DNA from: Haliotis asinina
Taxonomy: Eukaryota; Mollusca; Gastropoda; Lepetellida; Haliotidae
Length of the DNA: 64,000 nt
NCBI RefSeq assembly: GCF_037392515.1
Contig: NC_090280.1
Span: 59,719,504-59,783,503, forward strand
Direction of reading: 5' to 3'
Below are positions 1-11,600 of this stretch, one piece after another (within the stretch, counting starts at the first letter, position 1; every line of letters begins with the position of its first letter). The notes under the pieces are model-generated. The model was given only the letters and a program-made list of their open reading frames with translations, was not told the origin of the DNA and searched no databases. Position numbers and translations under genes: made by a program.

Positions 1-2107
1 TGAAGGAATATTGTCATGTGACTATCAAGAAATTGTTTCCTTGATATGTGTTGATTGACAGCTATGCACAACCAGATGAGTGAGTGAGTGACAGTTATTG
101 TATGGGTGATGATGATATGAATGATATGAATAAGAAAATCATAATCCACATAATGAAGAACAAAGGAAAGATACACAAAATGAAATGAAAACATTTACAT
201 GGAAATATTAAATAAATAATAAATCTGAAAAGACAAAAGTATGAAAATACAGTAACACACATAAAGAAACAGAAAACAGATATGTATAATATATTCTGTT
301 ACCATGATCTCAGTCAGTTATAAAATATTCGGATTTCATGATTCATCTATACTGAACAACAAAAGAAATGCAACTTTTTTTCCCTTTAAATCTGAAATAG
401 AAGATATAAACATGAATGACTACTTTCATGAAATTTCATCTTTTTTAAAACTTGTGTTTCTTTTGCTGTTCACTATTTATATCAATATCTATATATAACA
501 TACATATCACTGCCAAGCCGCATCTGACAAAAACGATACACCTCACCCTGTATTGATCCATGTTTCATAATGTTCAGTTACAGAAAGTAACATTGAGCGC
601 CAAGACTGATACTCCACTGACAAGAAGAGCTCTACTTCCTACTGCCAAAATCTAACGATACACATGCATTTTATGATATGGCTATTCATTTTGCTTGCAT
701 CATAGTCCCACACAAGTGGAAAATAGGCCATTGAAGCTCAAAATACATACATACATTTGTATGAGGATAATATTTATGATACCTGAGAGAGGAATATCAA
801 AGTAATTTATAAACATCAAATATTGGATTTCACAGGTTAAGAGAAAAAAAAGAGACTCTGCGATAAAATTAGACAAGTGGTCGTGTTTCTATATGTTGAA
901 CAAGGAACTTGCAAAGGTTGTGCCAACTGAAGGACTCATTTAAGTACTGCAAATATGCATTCATTCTAAAGGTAAGTGTATCATGATACCCATCCATACA
1001 GTAATTATGCTGTAGGTCAGTAGATAGGGTTGCCAAACTTGACTGTAGATCTTTGGACTGGTTTTCCATGTCCAAACCATATTATTTACAGGTTGCAGCG
1101 TTAAGCAACATTAAATCACACAACTACTGTTATGACTGATGATTGTGAATCATTGAGAGCAGTTGTGCAGAAGGATCGATGAGGTTTATCATAATATTAT
1201 CAAACATATTGAGTGCATAGGCTTTCAGTTGCAACTGAATATTATTTCTGATCTCAGATATCACCTCAGTGTAACAGAAGAAGGAAACTGACATTTATCA
1301 CTTTGGTAGCTCTTTTGAGCATTTAGCAGTATTACAACCAGGTTGTAAATAGCACAGTCTGGACTAGATAAACCAGTGTTCATATAATGAGCATCAATCA
1401 AAGCCAATGGTATGATGTCATGCGGGATAAAAATTAAGGTTTTTTTCAAGAGTGCCTCATTAGCACTATTATGATAATTTGTGTGTGCCATTTCTGACCT
1501 GTACACTTTATCATCACTCACTGTTCAAAACGTCACTTTAAATCATGAAAGATAATAACAGTGAAAACATGCCTTAATGCACTTTCACAAACAAACCAAG
1601 TGTGCCAAAAGGGCATGAACTGAAGATTTCAACCGTGTCATCAGTATCATGACACTAACAATTTCAATCCCTCTCATGCAACCTGTAAGCCAAACCTGCC
1701 TTCAAGGTGAGAACAGGTAACTGAGAACTTCTCCGATCAAAGAAGATTCTGTAGCTGTGCTGATACATTAAGGATCAGAAGTCTTTCCGAGTTCAAACCA
1801 TGATCAGCACCTCCCAAGCTGCAACACCTGAACCATGAGACTACTATGTCCCACATCCAGGCACTGTATCATTGCAGAATTGCATCTTTTAATCACAAAG
1901 CTCCAAGAGCTTCAATTGATCATTTAATATGGATACAATAACAAGGACACAAGAACACATACACAAGTACAATGGACACAACAAAAACATGGACACAAAA
2001 AAAAATTGAAACTACAGGAACACTGATGCAATGAGAACAATGGACACAACAGGAACATTGACACAAATAACAGAACGTGATGGCTGATGAATACATGTGA
2101 ACTTTAC
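1..2107. other. No gene recognised; AT-rich DNA with a decayed SINE-B trace
   Basis: I see no exon with convincing splice borders here. Short open frames are compositionally ordinary and lack domain-like sequence. A decayed family-B SINE trace lies at about 1318-1430 ('tgtaaatagcacagtctgg', then 'gagcatcaatc'). The stretch is probably intronic or downstream DNA of the gene whose exon lies at 2108-2163 on the minus strand. Confidence 0.5.
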
Positions 2108-2163
2108 CTCCTATTCCGGAGAGGCGATCGACCACTTCCTCCTTCTTCACCGTCTGGGGTTTC
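2108..2163 (-). CDS. Single internal coding exon of an unrecognised gene
   Basis: On the minus strand a 56-nt stretch is bordered by a good acceptor (CTTGTTTCAG at 2164 upward) and a good donor (GAG|GTAAAGT, donor at 2101-2107). The frame with one leading base is open and reads KPQTVKKEEVVDRLSGIG, a highly charged sequence unlike the surrounding AT-rich DNA; one other frame is stopped at once. I do not recognise the protein. The Lys/Glu-rich segment with '-VVDRL-' is reminiscent of small ciliary or tubulin-associated proteins, but that is only a resemblance. Neighbouring exons were not found in the window, so the gene may extend left of base 1. Confidence 0.4.
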
Positions 2164-2239
2164 CTGAAACAAGAGCCACGAACAATGGTCTGAGTATGAT
2201 TGTAATTATATACTTCCACGTTGGTCAATACACCCAATC

Positions 2240-2412
2240 CCGTGTAAAGTTCAGTTGTTGTATAATGTTGAACTCAGCAATATTTCAGCTATATGGAGGT
2301 GGCCTGTAAATAATTGAATCTAGGCCAGTCAATCAAGTGATCAACAACATGAAGACTGATCTACATATTGGACTATGATGACATGTGTCTTCCAACTTGT
2401 GTCAAGAGAACC
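2240..2412 (+). mobile_element. SINE-like family B copy (decayed)
   Basis: It contains the family-B landmarks in order: 'actcagcaatatttcagc', 'tatatggaggtggcctgtaaata', 'ccagtcaatcaagtgatcaac', 'gatgacatgtgtc'. It is diverged and lacks the distal 'cttcacgggtc' end. Orientation is given relative to the GAGTGAG-TTTAGTTTTA end. Confidence 0.6.
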
Positions 2413-2740
2413 ATGGGTTGCTGAAAACAGAATTTACACCAGATCATCATGGGGCTGTGTGGAGGGCAGCTCCTTGAGACTAGAAGTGCAACAATACTGA
2501 GAGGCCATGAAACAATATGTATCCCGATATTATGGGTGTTATGTGAATCATCCCTAAATATTACACTACATAAGTTCACAATGTCTCATATGGTCTCCCT
2601 CTTTGTTTGGGAACGGCAACCCCAAATCAATTGTTTTCAAATTTATTAAAACTTGCCATGAGAAATTCATCCTTGACATCTCCAGTGTATACATTCCAAT
2701 ATACCTTCACTATGCTCTGGATGCATTTACGACTCACTAA

Positions 2741-3080
2741 TATTATTACCTCCCTTGGCTGGCAGGTGTCTACGCTGGGAAGTTGAGCATAACCGTTTTT
2801 TTTTCACTTTTTAAAATTATCTACCTCGTTAAACTTTGCAACACAATTCATGCAGAGGTTCTCTTAAAAATGGTAGAAGGAGTTGTTGCAAACACTTTAT
2901 ATTGTTTCGGACCTGACAAATTTGTTTGTATGATTTCCCCCAAATCTGAGTCGCACTGCAAAAAAACCTTAATGGCTGCGACTGCCATCTTTGTTGGTAC
3001 TGGCAAGCTCGGCTGTAACCCCGACCTAGCTGATTGGCTACTGTGAGAATGCGGAGCCAGCAAAGGGAGGTGATAAAATT
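2741..3080. mobile_element. MITE-like element with terminal inverted repeats
   Basis: The left end reads ACCTCCCTTGGCTGGC (about 2750-2765). The right end reads GCCAGCAAAGGGAGGT (about 3057-3072), its reverse complement with one mismatch and continuing similarity outward (ATTATTACC / GGTGATAAAATTA). The roughly 330 bp body has no transposase-like frame, so this looks like a non-autonomous DNA transposon. Target-site duplication is unclear in the AT-rich flanks, so the superfamily is not assigned. Confidence 0.6.
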
Positions 3081-3519
3081 ATCGGGTTGAGCCGTAGATG
3101 TGTCCAGGGTATAGTGGAGACTTATCGGAACATCTGCTATTGAGATAGCAGGATGATCTAATCATGGCATGGCAGTTTTAGTCTTAATTTTTATCAACAG
3201 CATTTTCTCCTTTGTCTGCTTTAGGAGAAAATATTCATCACAGAGTTATTTCAAGTCTGTCAAATTAAACCAGTCTAAGTAAACTTATTCTCAGTACTTT
3301 TTGTTACACTCCACTACTGAGTCTAACAAAACCTAATGGGAGGTTGCATCAGGTAACTTTTGAGATTGACCAATTGGAACACATTGATGATTAGAAATGG
3401 AAGCTGCATTAAAGATTTTTGGATCTGGACAGCTCACTCACTGTTTTGCCATCTACAGCCATTTCTCTCACAACTTACCATCCTCACCCCTTTTACTCAA
3501 CCGTCCTCCATCTTCACCT

Positions 3520-3725
3520 GTTTCACTCATCCATCCATTATCTTCATCCCTTTCACTCACCATCCACCATCTTCATCCCTTTCACCCACCATTCACCATC
3601 TTCATCCCTTTCACTCACCATCCACCATCTTCATCCCTTTCACCATCAACCATCTTCATCCCTTTCACTCACCATCCACCATCTTCATCCCTTTCACTGA
3701 CCACCCACCATTTCCACCCCTTTCA
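3520..3725. repeat. Minisatellite, unit about 29-30 bp
   Basis: Roughly seven copies of a unit containing 'ccatcttcatccctttcact' and 'caccatccac', with slight length and base variation. The long open frames across it come from the repeat and are not genes. Confidence 0.85.
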
Positions 3726-3794
3726 CTTACTTGGTCATTGCTGAACCATCATTTCACTTACCTTTCATTTACTCCTTTGAATATCTCTCTCCAC

Positions 3795-4010
3795 CCTAGA
3801 GGCCACCTCTCCACACATGCACTCCCTAGCTGCCACCTCTCCGCACACATGCACTCCCTAGCTGCCACCTCTCCACACACATGCACTCCCTAGCTGCCAC
3901 CTCTCCGCACACATGCACTCCCTAGCTGCCACCTCTCCACACATGCACTCCCTAGCTGCCACCTCTCCACACAAATGCACCCCCTAGCTGCCACCTCTCC
4001 TCACACATAC
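3795..4010. repeat. Minisatellite, unit about 32-34 bp
   Basis: About six copies of a unit built from 'gccacctctccacacacatg' followed by 'cactccctagct', immediately after the preceding pyrimidine-rich minisatellite. The two arrays share a C/T-rich, A-containing strand bias. Confidence 0.85.
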
Positions 4011-4629
4011 ACCAACAGCTTCTCCCCAGACCACCCTTTATCAATGTCCACTGTTAGGAATACAACTGTCTAAATGTCAAGCAACTGTTCTGACACACAT
4101 TTGTCAATCTAAACAAAATTTTCTTTCCCACATCACACTTTTCTAGGGAATCTGTCACATAGCATCCCACAAATGCTGAAAAATCTTGTCTATTCCATGA
4201 TCATTTTTTTCTCATACAAGGCACTTTGAAATGTCCTTGACCTTCAACATTACCTGTGAGAACCAGATGAACTGGACCGACTTGTAGGACAGCAAAGAAA
4301 ACAGTGAAGGATTTGTCTATACTGACAAGGAAGGGTGTTTTTCAGAATTTAAAAAATTAATCTTTGAGGTTTTGAAACCGATTGGTTTTCTTCAATCTAA
4401 ATTACCTACAAAGGTTGCTTTGACCCTCTTTGGCTGACAATTTCTCTTGACAAAAATGTCTTAAAGATTGTGTAAACTGAAAATGATTGTCCAGTAACAA
4501 AAACAATATGTAACCCATGCAAGAATTTATCTAGGACTCCAAAACAAATTCCTTCAAGCAAAAACAAATTCCTTCAGCAAATATAGATGTTATATCATTA
4601 AAATTTACACTGCTTAATAATGTTCTCAT

Positions 4630-4772
4630 ACAGTGATGGAATGAGTAAGTATGGTATTCCAGCAATATCTCATTGAGAAACACTGGAGATGGGCTTCACA
4701 CCCATGAGGGAAATCGAACCCAGGTCTTCAGCACGACGAGCGGACACCTTAATCACTAAGCTACCCTACACT
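4630..4772 (-). mobile_element. tRNA-related SINE family A copy
   Basis: Read on the minus strand it starts with a tRNA-like promoter region (GTAGCTTAGTGATTAAGG, then GGGTTCGATTTCCC as B box) and ends toward 'ttccagcaatatctcattg' and a GAGT-type end. It is diverged and part of the core is missing. Confidence 0.65.
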
Positions 4773-5407
4773 TCAATTCATAATTTTCATATTTAAAGTG
4801 GGAATTTCAGTGCAAACTTGTGGCCAAACACAGCCTCTGCGTAAGTCAACATAAAATCTTGCAAACCTAGACAAATCCCCTCCATGCTTGGGTCACAGCC
4901 TTCTCCAGCATGTACAGGAAGTATCTTCTACCCAGGGACACTATCAATCTGAGGAACTACTTTAAAAGTTTCTATTACTGTCCATTCCTGATGTCTCCTG
5001 TGCATTAACACACCTGGAATTCAAAACCAACAAGTTTTCCTGATTGGCAATGCAAATCCCATTATTTGCTCATTAACATGATCATGTGATGTTCTTACAG
5101 AGCTTGTATTACCTCACGGACACAATACCCCACAATACCCCTTACACACTAAAATCTGATACTAAGTACACACAATCTACTGCAGTCCAGTGATTGCTGA
5201 TTCACACAGAGACTACCAGGAGACATTTCACTATGTTTAGCATCTCGTAGGTCTTGTCAAAGGAGGGAGTGAGATTAGTGTACTGGTGTTAAGTTATTAC
5301 ACGCAGGAAAATGAAAAGAATGCGACCTTTGCTATAGTCTATTACTTGTGAACTAAGGAGACGTTTTAAGTTACTGAGACAGTAGAATATACCATGACAA
5401 CAGTATG

Positions 5408-5552
5408 TGAGTAAGATTTGCTGCTTTTAGCAACAGTCTAGCCACAGTATGGATGCCAGAAATAGGCTTCAAACACTATACCTATGTGGAGAATTGGACA
5501 AGGGTCTTTGGTGTGATGAGTGAACACTTTAACAACTGGACTACTCCACCCA
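5408..5552 (-). mobile_element. tRNA-related SINE family A copy (decayed)
   Basis: Landmarks in plus-strand order are 'gtgagtaagatttgctgctt', 'ttagcaacagt', 'gccagaaataggcttca', 'tgatgagtgaacactttaac' and 'ggactactccaccc'. The B-box region is degraded (gagaattggacaagggtc). Confidence 0.55.
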
Positions 5553-5756
5553 ATGCACATACATATGCAGGGATTGGGAAAGGCAGGGGCTATGGACCAT
5601 TTTGCACATTAGAAAGAAAAATGGCCCATTAAAATTTTGAAGTTTACTATTGATACAAGGGCAGTGGTCCACTCTAGATTCGGAAAAATGGCTAATAATC
5701 CTGAAAATGGCCCATTGTCAAACTTCTCTTTCCCAGTCTCTGCATATGCACATATA

Positions 5757-5970
5757 TGTGAGTGACTTTAGTTTTATTCCGCACTCAGCAATGTTCCAGC
5801 TATACGGCAGCAGTCTGTAAATAATCCAGCCTGGACCAGACAATCCAGTGATCAACAGCATGAGCATCGATCTGCGCAATTGAAAACTGATGACATGTGT
5901 CAACTAAGTCAGTGTGCCAGACCATCCAATCCTGTTATTCGAATCTTGCGACAAGCATAGTCATATTGTT
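5757..5970 (+). mobile_element. SINE-like family B copy, well preserved
   Basis: It runs from 'gtgagtgactttagtttta' through 'gcactcagcaatgttccagc', 'cagtctgtaaataatcc', 'tggaccagacaatccagtg', 'gagcatcgatctgcgcaatt' and 'gatgacatgtgtcaac' to 'gcgacaagcatagtc'. The distal 'ggcctattctaccccgggac' end is absent. Confidence 0.75.
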
Positions 5971-6927
5971 GTTTTGAAATGAATGGAAATGTAACCAAAA
6001 AGTGTAAATAGGAATATCATAAAAAAATTACAACCTAAATCATTCATGACATCCAATAAAACATAGTACCAGGAATAAAAACAGACATATATAATGGATA
6101 AAAAATTCGCCCATAGAATTCCTGACTTTCCTAATCATTTTTGAGTTAAGTTACCCTCTGAATTCATTCCTTAGCACCTGCAGGCAGATTAATCTGTCTG
6201 GTGATATATCTGAAATTGAGTATAATCCTGTGACTTCAGTCACCTGTCTACAGCCTAAGTCTAGTAAAATTCTATTTGGTCAGCATAATCTTTACTGAAA
6301 TATCAAGAGAAATGTGTAATTTACGGAGAGGGGGGAGCCAATACATAGGAACACATAGCATTTCATTTCCAAGATAATTCAATATTTTTGGATAGGTCTC
6401 ATCACTAACCATGTCAAGAAACCTTAAGAGTCAAGATTTTAATTTTAGGTTCAAAACTACACTAACTTAATCTGTGAACTATTGTCAGACTTTACAAACT
6501 AGTCAATCGTTCATGATAAAAGTGTCCGCATGAACACATGCTATCAAAACACATAAGTGAGTATAAAGGAAGGGTCATTATTTTCAGTAGATTGAGCAAA
6601 ACAATCCTATTAACCATCCACTGTAAATAATGACCCTCCCTTACCAGGTGTCAGGCATATAGCAAATGCTATCTACAATTCTCAATGATTTATGTAGGTA
6701 CAGAATGACAAGAAGCCTCCTGTTAATGTCAAAAACAGTGAAATAGTCTCTAAATGTATCCAACAGCATTCACAGGAAAGACATGAGGTTTTCCATTTCC
6801 TGTTTGACAACGATGCAAGAATCTGTACCAAAATGTCACACTGTTGTAATAAAGAAGTTGTTATCCATAACGTTTGTCAATTTTGTACTCCCCAAATTCT
6901 AAAATGCCTTTCAAAAAAGTTATGCAC

Positions 6928-7090
6928 ATGAGTGAGTTTGATTTTATGCCACTTTTTAGCAATGTTCCAGCAATATCATGGCAGGGGACACCAGAATAGG
7001 TATCATGCATTGTATCCATGTGGGAGCTCAAACCTGGATGTTCGCTGTGATGAGCAAACACTTTAACCACTAGGCTACAACATCACCCAG
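6928..7090 (-). mobile_element. tRNA-related SINE family A copy
   Basis: Plus-strand order is 'gagtgagtttgattttatgc', 'tagcaatgttccagcaata', 'ggggacaccagaat', 'gtgggagctcaaacctgg' (B-box complement) and 'cactttaaccactaggctac' (A-box complement). Nearly full length. Confidence 0.7.
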
Positions 7091-7384
7091 CTACAAAAAA
7101 GAGGGCACCGAGTCTGACTAACATAAAAACTGTAGGATTTTATTTCAAATTTAGTAAATAAGAGGAGAATGTGTGATAATAACTTCTTAGTTGTGAGGAA
7201 AACAACATTTCAGAATTTATAAGAACAATGTCCTATAAACGCATGAAAACACTTAATGGTTCTAATACAAAACATCTTTAGCAAAATATTATGGTACATA
7301 CCAGTAGAGTGAATAGCTCACTCTGTATCCAATAACGTACAACAATGCAAACACCCTAAAAACATGGGTACATGTCAACTTGAT

Positions 7385-7500
7385 AATGATGCACAATGTA
7401 CCCTCATGAGTGAGGGTTCACGCCTACATTCAAACTATATCCAATAAAGTTCTAAGATGATACCTGTTTATATCATTGAGAGTATGTGTGAAATATCACA
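7385..7500. repeat. Left copy of a diverged direct repeat
   Basis: The segment with 'accctcatgagtgagggtt', 'aaactatatcca' and 'tatatcattgagagtatgtg' recurs in diverged form at 8465-8575, so the two copies lie on either side of the fold-back element at 7762-8238. Confidence 0.5.
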
Positions 7501-7761
7501 CAATGCCACAGGAATACCTCACTCCATATCTAATTATACACTCTATGAAGTACTCTCTATAGACTAATGTGCACTAACAAGCCCCTAGCCGTATTGCACA
7601 AGGCATGCAATAGAGTGCTATATACATGTGCCAATATACAACAGCTTATGCAATGTAAGTGTTGGTGTGTAATGCACTAATTGCCTCCACAGCTAATTAG
7701 CAACCCACACAAATAACAACTTTGATCATTGATTATGTTCCATGATTTGATTGGAATTACT

Positions 7762-8238
7762 ACATTCGTTGGTTTCACATTTATTTTACACTTGCTGTGC
7801 ACATACGCAGAGCGTGTAAAGATATCTACTGGCAGACTTTCACTTTGGTTGTATGATTGCCGATAGAGTAAATACAATCAAAACAAAAAAATTTAATAAT
7901 AATTCTTTACATGTGAATACTGTTCATAGCTGACTAAATACATTGATTTGCATATGCTTTTCAGTTATTGATGTCCTATTTGGGCTGCAGCTGAAAATGA
8001 AATGTGTTGTTTGTTAATAAATGAAGCTCTTTATTTCACTACTCCCCGACTCTGTTTCATACAAGAATAAAGATATGATACATTCGACATAAAACTATAT
8101 ATTTGTTTTGATTTCCATTTTCTTTAGACTGTTTACTATTGGTAAAGCATAAGATCAAAGTGAAAGTCTGTCAGCAGATGTTTTACATGCTTTGCGCATG
8201 CATAGAGCGAGTCTAAATTTAATGTGAAACTAATGACT
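7762..8238. mobile_element. Fold-back element with long inverted arms
   Basis: The left arm (about 7762-7895) and right arm (about 8100-8238) are imperfect reverse complements over about 130 bp. For example 'ccagtagatatctttacacg' on the minus strand of the left arm matches 'tcagcagatgttttacatg' on the plus strand of the right, and 'cactttggttgtatgattgc' pairs with the region around 'aagatcaaagtgaaagtc'. The central part, about 200 bp, is AT-rich with no coding frame. It resembles a MITE or fold-back transposon; no target-site duplication was identified. Confidence 0.6.
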
Positions 8239-8464
8239 AGTAGCCTAGAGAAAACATCTAGTTTCACAAATGAACACACATTACAGAGTAACAGTTTTTA
8301 ATCATATTCATATAATTGATAAAGGTACCCTGAGACATTTTCAGAGAAATAAAACATAAGGAAGTTGATCATCGATAAAGTTTTGTCATCTCTATACCAC
8401 CAAAACTAGAATGCCATTCAAACAAATAAAATTCAAGCAATCTAGACTTGAAAATGTGGACAAC

Positions 8465-8575
8465 AGACCCTCATAACTGAGGGTTTACACCAACAGTAAA
8501 ACTGCATCCCAGAAAAATATTCTTCTTAGGTGCTCCCCATAGATATCATTGACAGCAAGTGTTAAGACCCTAATT
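8465..8575. repeat. Right copy of a diverged direct repeat
   Basis: It reads 'accctcataactgagggttt', 'aaactgcatccca' and 'atatcattgacagcaagtgt', matching 7385-7500 in the same orientation with many substitutions. Confidence 0.5.
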
Positions 8576-8599
8576 ACACTATCATTATTGATTAAGATA

Positions 8600-9285
8600 C
8601 TCCCTAAATAATTAACCTGAGTAATTTACAACAAAGGGAAAGTGCTTGCCTAACGACTAACTGCTAACTACTACACCCATTTGGTAAAGTCCTACACAGT
8701 AATGAGCTGCTTCATGAGGATGGGATTGGTCCGCTGTTATCAGTACGTGGCCAACTGCCTTGTATCGCATTTACGTCTCTTATACATAAATAACGACAAT
8801 CGAGGTGTAGGGTGTCAAAAGTCGCATAATACCTGTATAAACCCTGATGTCAAACAGTGTCAGCAATTAAACACACAAACCTTTTTAAGGAAACATTTTT
8901 AGTCCTAAATGAAAACTGACACACAATTACTTTTTTTTGTTTGAACTTGTAAGGCTCACATCTGCTTTCTGAAAATATGTACTTTTGATAGAAACAAACA
9001 ATTCCATTTAAATTAGAAAAGAGTCAGTGAGATGGCATATTGTGGAAAATGAAAGCCCGCTTAATTTTGAGCTCAAAGAATAACTGTAAAGGAAAATAAA
9101 AGGGTTCAGAAACAGTGACACAGTCCTCCGTTTGATGTTAGGTGTTTTATTTTCCTCTTTGTGAGTTTTCTCAATGATCTGGACTAACAACGTTTTGAGT
9201 ACTTTTGATAGTTTCCCAAATCATTAAGTCAAACCAGTGTAAACTTTAAAGTAAAGTGGTCCTTAAGATTAATACATCAGAAGTT
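8600..9285. other. Gene-free stretch
   Basis: I see no convincing exon, repeat or RNA gene. One short plus-strand open frame at 8681-8902 has no recognisable family signature and no clear splice or promoter context. Confidence 0.4.
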
Positions 9286-9472
9286 GTGTGAGTGAGTGAA
9301 TTTAGTTTTACGCCGCTCTCAGCAATATTCCATATATATGGGGGCGGTCTGTAAATAATCAAGTCTGAACCAGACAATCCAGTGACAATCCTCTTACGAC
9401 AAGCACTGGCACCTTTTATGGCAAGCATTGGTTGGTGAAGGCCTATTCTACCCCGGGACCTTCACGGGTCAC
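9286..9472 (+). mobile_element. SINE-like family B copy with intact distal end, internally deleted
   Basis: The 5' part ('gtgagtgagtgaatttagtt' to 'gaaccagacaatccagtga') is joined directly to the distal part ('caatcctcttacgacaagca', 'ggcctattctaccccgggac', 'cttcacgggtc'). About 90 bp of the middle, from the 'gagcatcgatctgcgcaatt' block to the 'gccaccc' block, is missing compared with the copy at 58636. Confidence 0.75.
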
Positions 9473-9479
9473 ATCAGAA

Positions 9480-11380
9480 TTTGAATCCAAAGGCTTTAAT
9501 GGGTACATGTTAATATTTCAAAATTCAAACACTGCAGGCTTTTTCACAAACTCATCTAATTTCCATTACTAATTACAAACTTGGAAACTTTATCATATAG
9601 CATTTCCTTGTTTAGTTAATGGCAATGAGCCAGTTGTTTATGCATGAACTTGTATGAGTCATAGGCTGTTATGTTATGCTTGAATACTCAATTGGCATCC
9701 AATCACTTACATCAGATTAATGGCAACATGTGATACTTATGACAGATTTATTACATATACATCACTAGTGTAAATGAGTCAGCTGTTCACTATGGTTTTA
9801 CAATGACGTCTTTAGTACATCAAATCTTATCTATTCACCCATTCAATTCTTTTTTTCGTGATCACTAGAGTCAAATATTCCTTAATCCTTTTCAAAGGAG
9901 TGCTCATACTTTAACTTAGGTGTTTCTTATCAAAACGAGACAAAGTAAAATCTAATTAGGATAATATTTCACACTCTTATATAAGTAAGTTGAAAAAATG
10001 TGGTTACTGACCATTGTCATAAGAAATTAACAATATCAGCCTGGTCAGGACAGAAGAATCGTTTTAACTCCATATTTATAACAAAGGAATGTTAAGAAGT
10101 ACTTCCATTCCTGAAAGTACCCAAGCTAATGAGCAGAGCTACCATCCATGTGACTGGATGTCATGGTGGATAGCTGGCTTACAGTTAGTTGGTGGCAGCT
10201 TGATTTGTGAGAGAAAACTGATTAAATTTTTAATTATTAATAAAAATCATTTTCTTTTTATGTGCGACATACCCCATTTAGTATTGACTCTTTCTATCTG
10301 ATGCATCATTACAGAATTGTTAGCTTGACATATACTGTTAACATTCTCTGTGTTTACATTACCATAGTAATCTTCATACATATAACTAATTCTTTAGTGG
10401 TAACTTATTCATTTGCTATTCATATTTATCAATTTGTATCGAACATATCTCCACTCTAGAGCATTTATTGATACACTTTCTTACCGTAAATTCTGATGAC
10501 ATCCCTGTATCACCTGACTGAAGGACATTAAGGATCAACAGGATGTCATACATGTTATATACATATTTGAAGCCTTAGTGGCTGATTTCGACTGCTGACT
10601 TTGTATGTTGAGTTCTAATCTTGGATAGGACTATAAAAAACTGTGAACCACTACCAACACTTCAACACATTTTTGGGGGGAAGAGTGGCAAATATCGCCT
10701 CTTAAGCTACATTCCCTTTGGTTAAACTTTTAATTTTCAGACATGCAGCTTGTACAATATTTAAGGATCAATGTTATTCTTGAGGGGTTTTTTTCTAAAA
10801 CATCACCAAGTTAGAGACTACAAACTGCCCATGTACATATAAACCCATTGTTTGAATACACTGTTTTTTAACAGTGGATCCACAATTCTAACAAATAACA
10901 GAAGCATTGATATCCACAGTGTTGAAGTTGGTGTCAAGTATGATTAGGTCCTCCTATTCAATGCCTGTATTCGATATGTTCTAATCAGAAGTCGATCTAT
11001 TTGCATAAGCTGCCCTTTGTTTGTAAACATCCGTTTTATTAATTAAACTGTGAAATAGATTTACAGTAGGAAACATGTATGTAATGATTTACCACGTGCT
11101 TTCTGACAAGAGAACGAAAACAATTCAGCCTAAGGGAAGGTGTGAAGTTTTGACAATGCACTTAGTGAAACTGCTTGACAGTTCACATTGGCTGAATCGC
11201 AAATGAAACTTACCGAATCTGGATCGGTGCTAGGGCTTGGAGATCGCTGGACTGTCACCAAAGCCATTTCTGGCTTAATTCAATTAGAAACGACAGTTCA
11301 AAAGTATTCTTGTCTTCCGCATTTGATTACGAAATATGACACAACAACACTCGTACCCATTCACACTCTTTCCGAGTAAG
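9480..11380. other. Gene-free upstream region
   Basis: AT-rich DNA in which I found no exon with convincing borders, no tRNA-like cloverleaf and no tandem array. It lies upstream of the likely promoter of the EFCAB5-like gene. Confidence 0.45.
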
Positions 11381-11600
11381 GAAGTAGACCCGCGCAGACT
11401 CTGACCCAACTTCCGCAGGTGCTTTCCGGTTCCAGTTATGCACATGCGTACAAGACCACTTCCTCTTAGCAACGTGTTGACAACAAACATGGCGGTCAGT
11501 GCTCTGTGTTTCTGCCTCACAAGTGGATAGCGTACGTAATGCTTACATGATACTTGTAAGTATGTGCCCTGATTCCGCAACGAAGCGGACATTTTGTGTT
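11380..11600 (+). promoter_or_regulatory. Likely promoter and non-coding first exon of the EFCAB5-like gene
   Basis: This stretch is richer in CG dinucleotides than the flanks. It carries ETS-like sites (acttccgcagg, ctttccggttcc, cacttcctctt), an RFX/X-box half-site-like 'ttagcaac' (11466-11473) and a YY1-like 'aacatggcgg' (11485-11494). It also has a consensus splice donor 'ctt|gtaagt' with the GT at 11556. A coding-exon acceptor lies at 13480. I infer transcription start near 11.4-11.5 kb and a short non-coding exon ending at 11555. A minus-strand open frame also crosses here, so a two-way promoter serving the minus-strand gene at 2.1 kb is possible. Confidence 0.45.

Larger units (their letters stand above)
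4020..7760. other. Gene-free stretch with SINE copies
   Basis: No exon was recognised on either strand. The stretch holds three family-A SINE copies, one family-B copy and AT-rich unique DNA. It could be the large intron of the minus-strand gene represented at 2108-2163, but nothing in the sequence proves that. Confidence 0.5.

Noticed and set aside
3360-3893. 177-codon plus-strand open frame and two shorter overlapping ones
   Set aside because: They run across two pyrimidine-rich minisatellites; three frames are open at once, which shows composition and not coding.
11284-11592. 102-codon minus-strand open frame over the promoter region
   Set aside because: The peptide has no recognisable features, and the region looks like a promoter with a non-coding exon. 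A short minus-strand first exon there cannot be excluded but is not supported.
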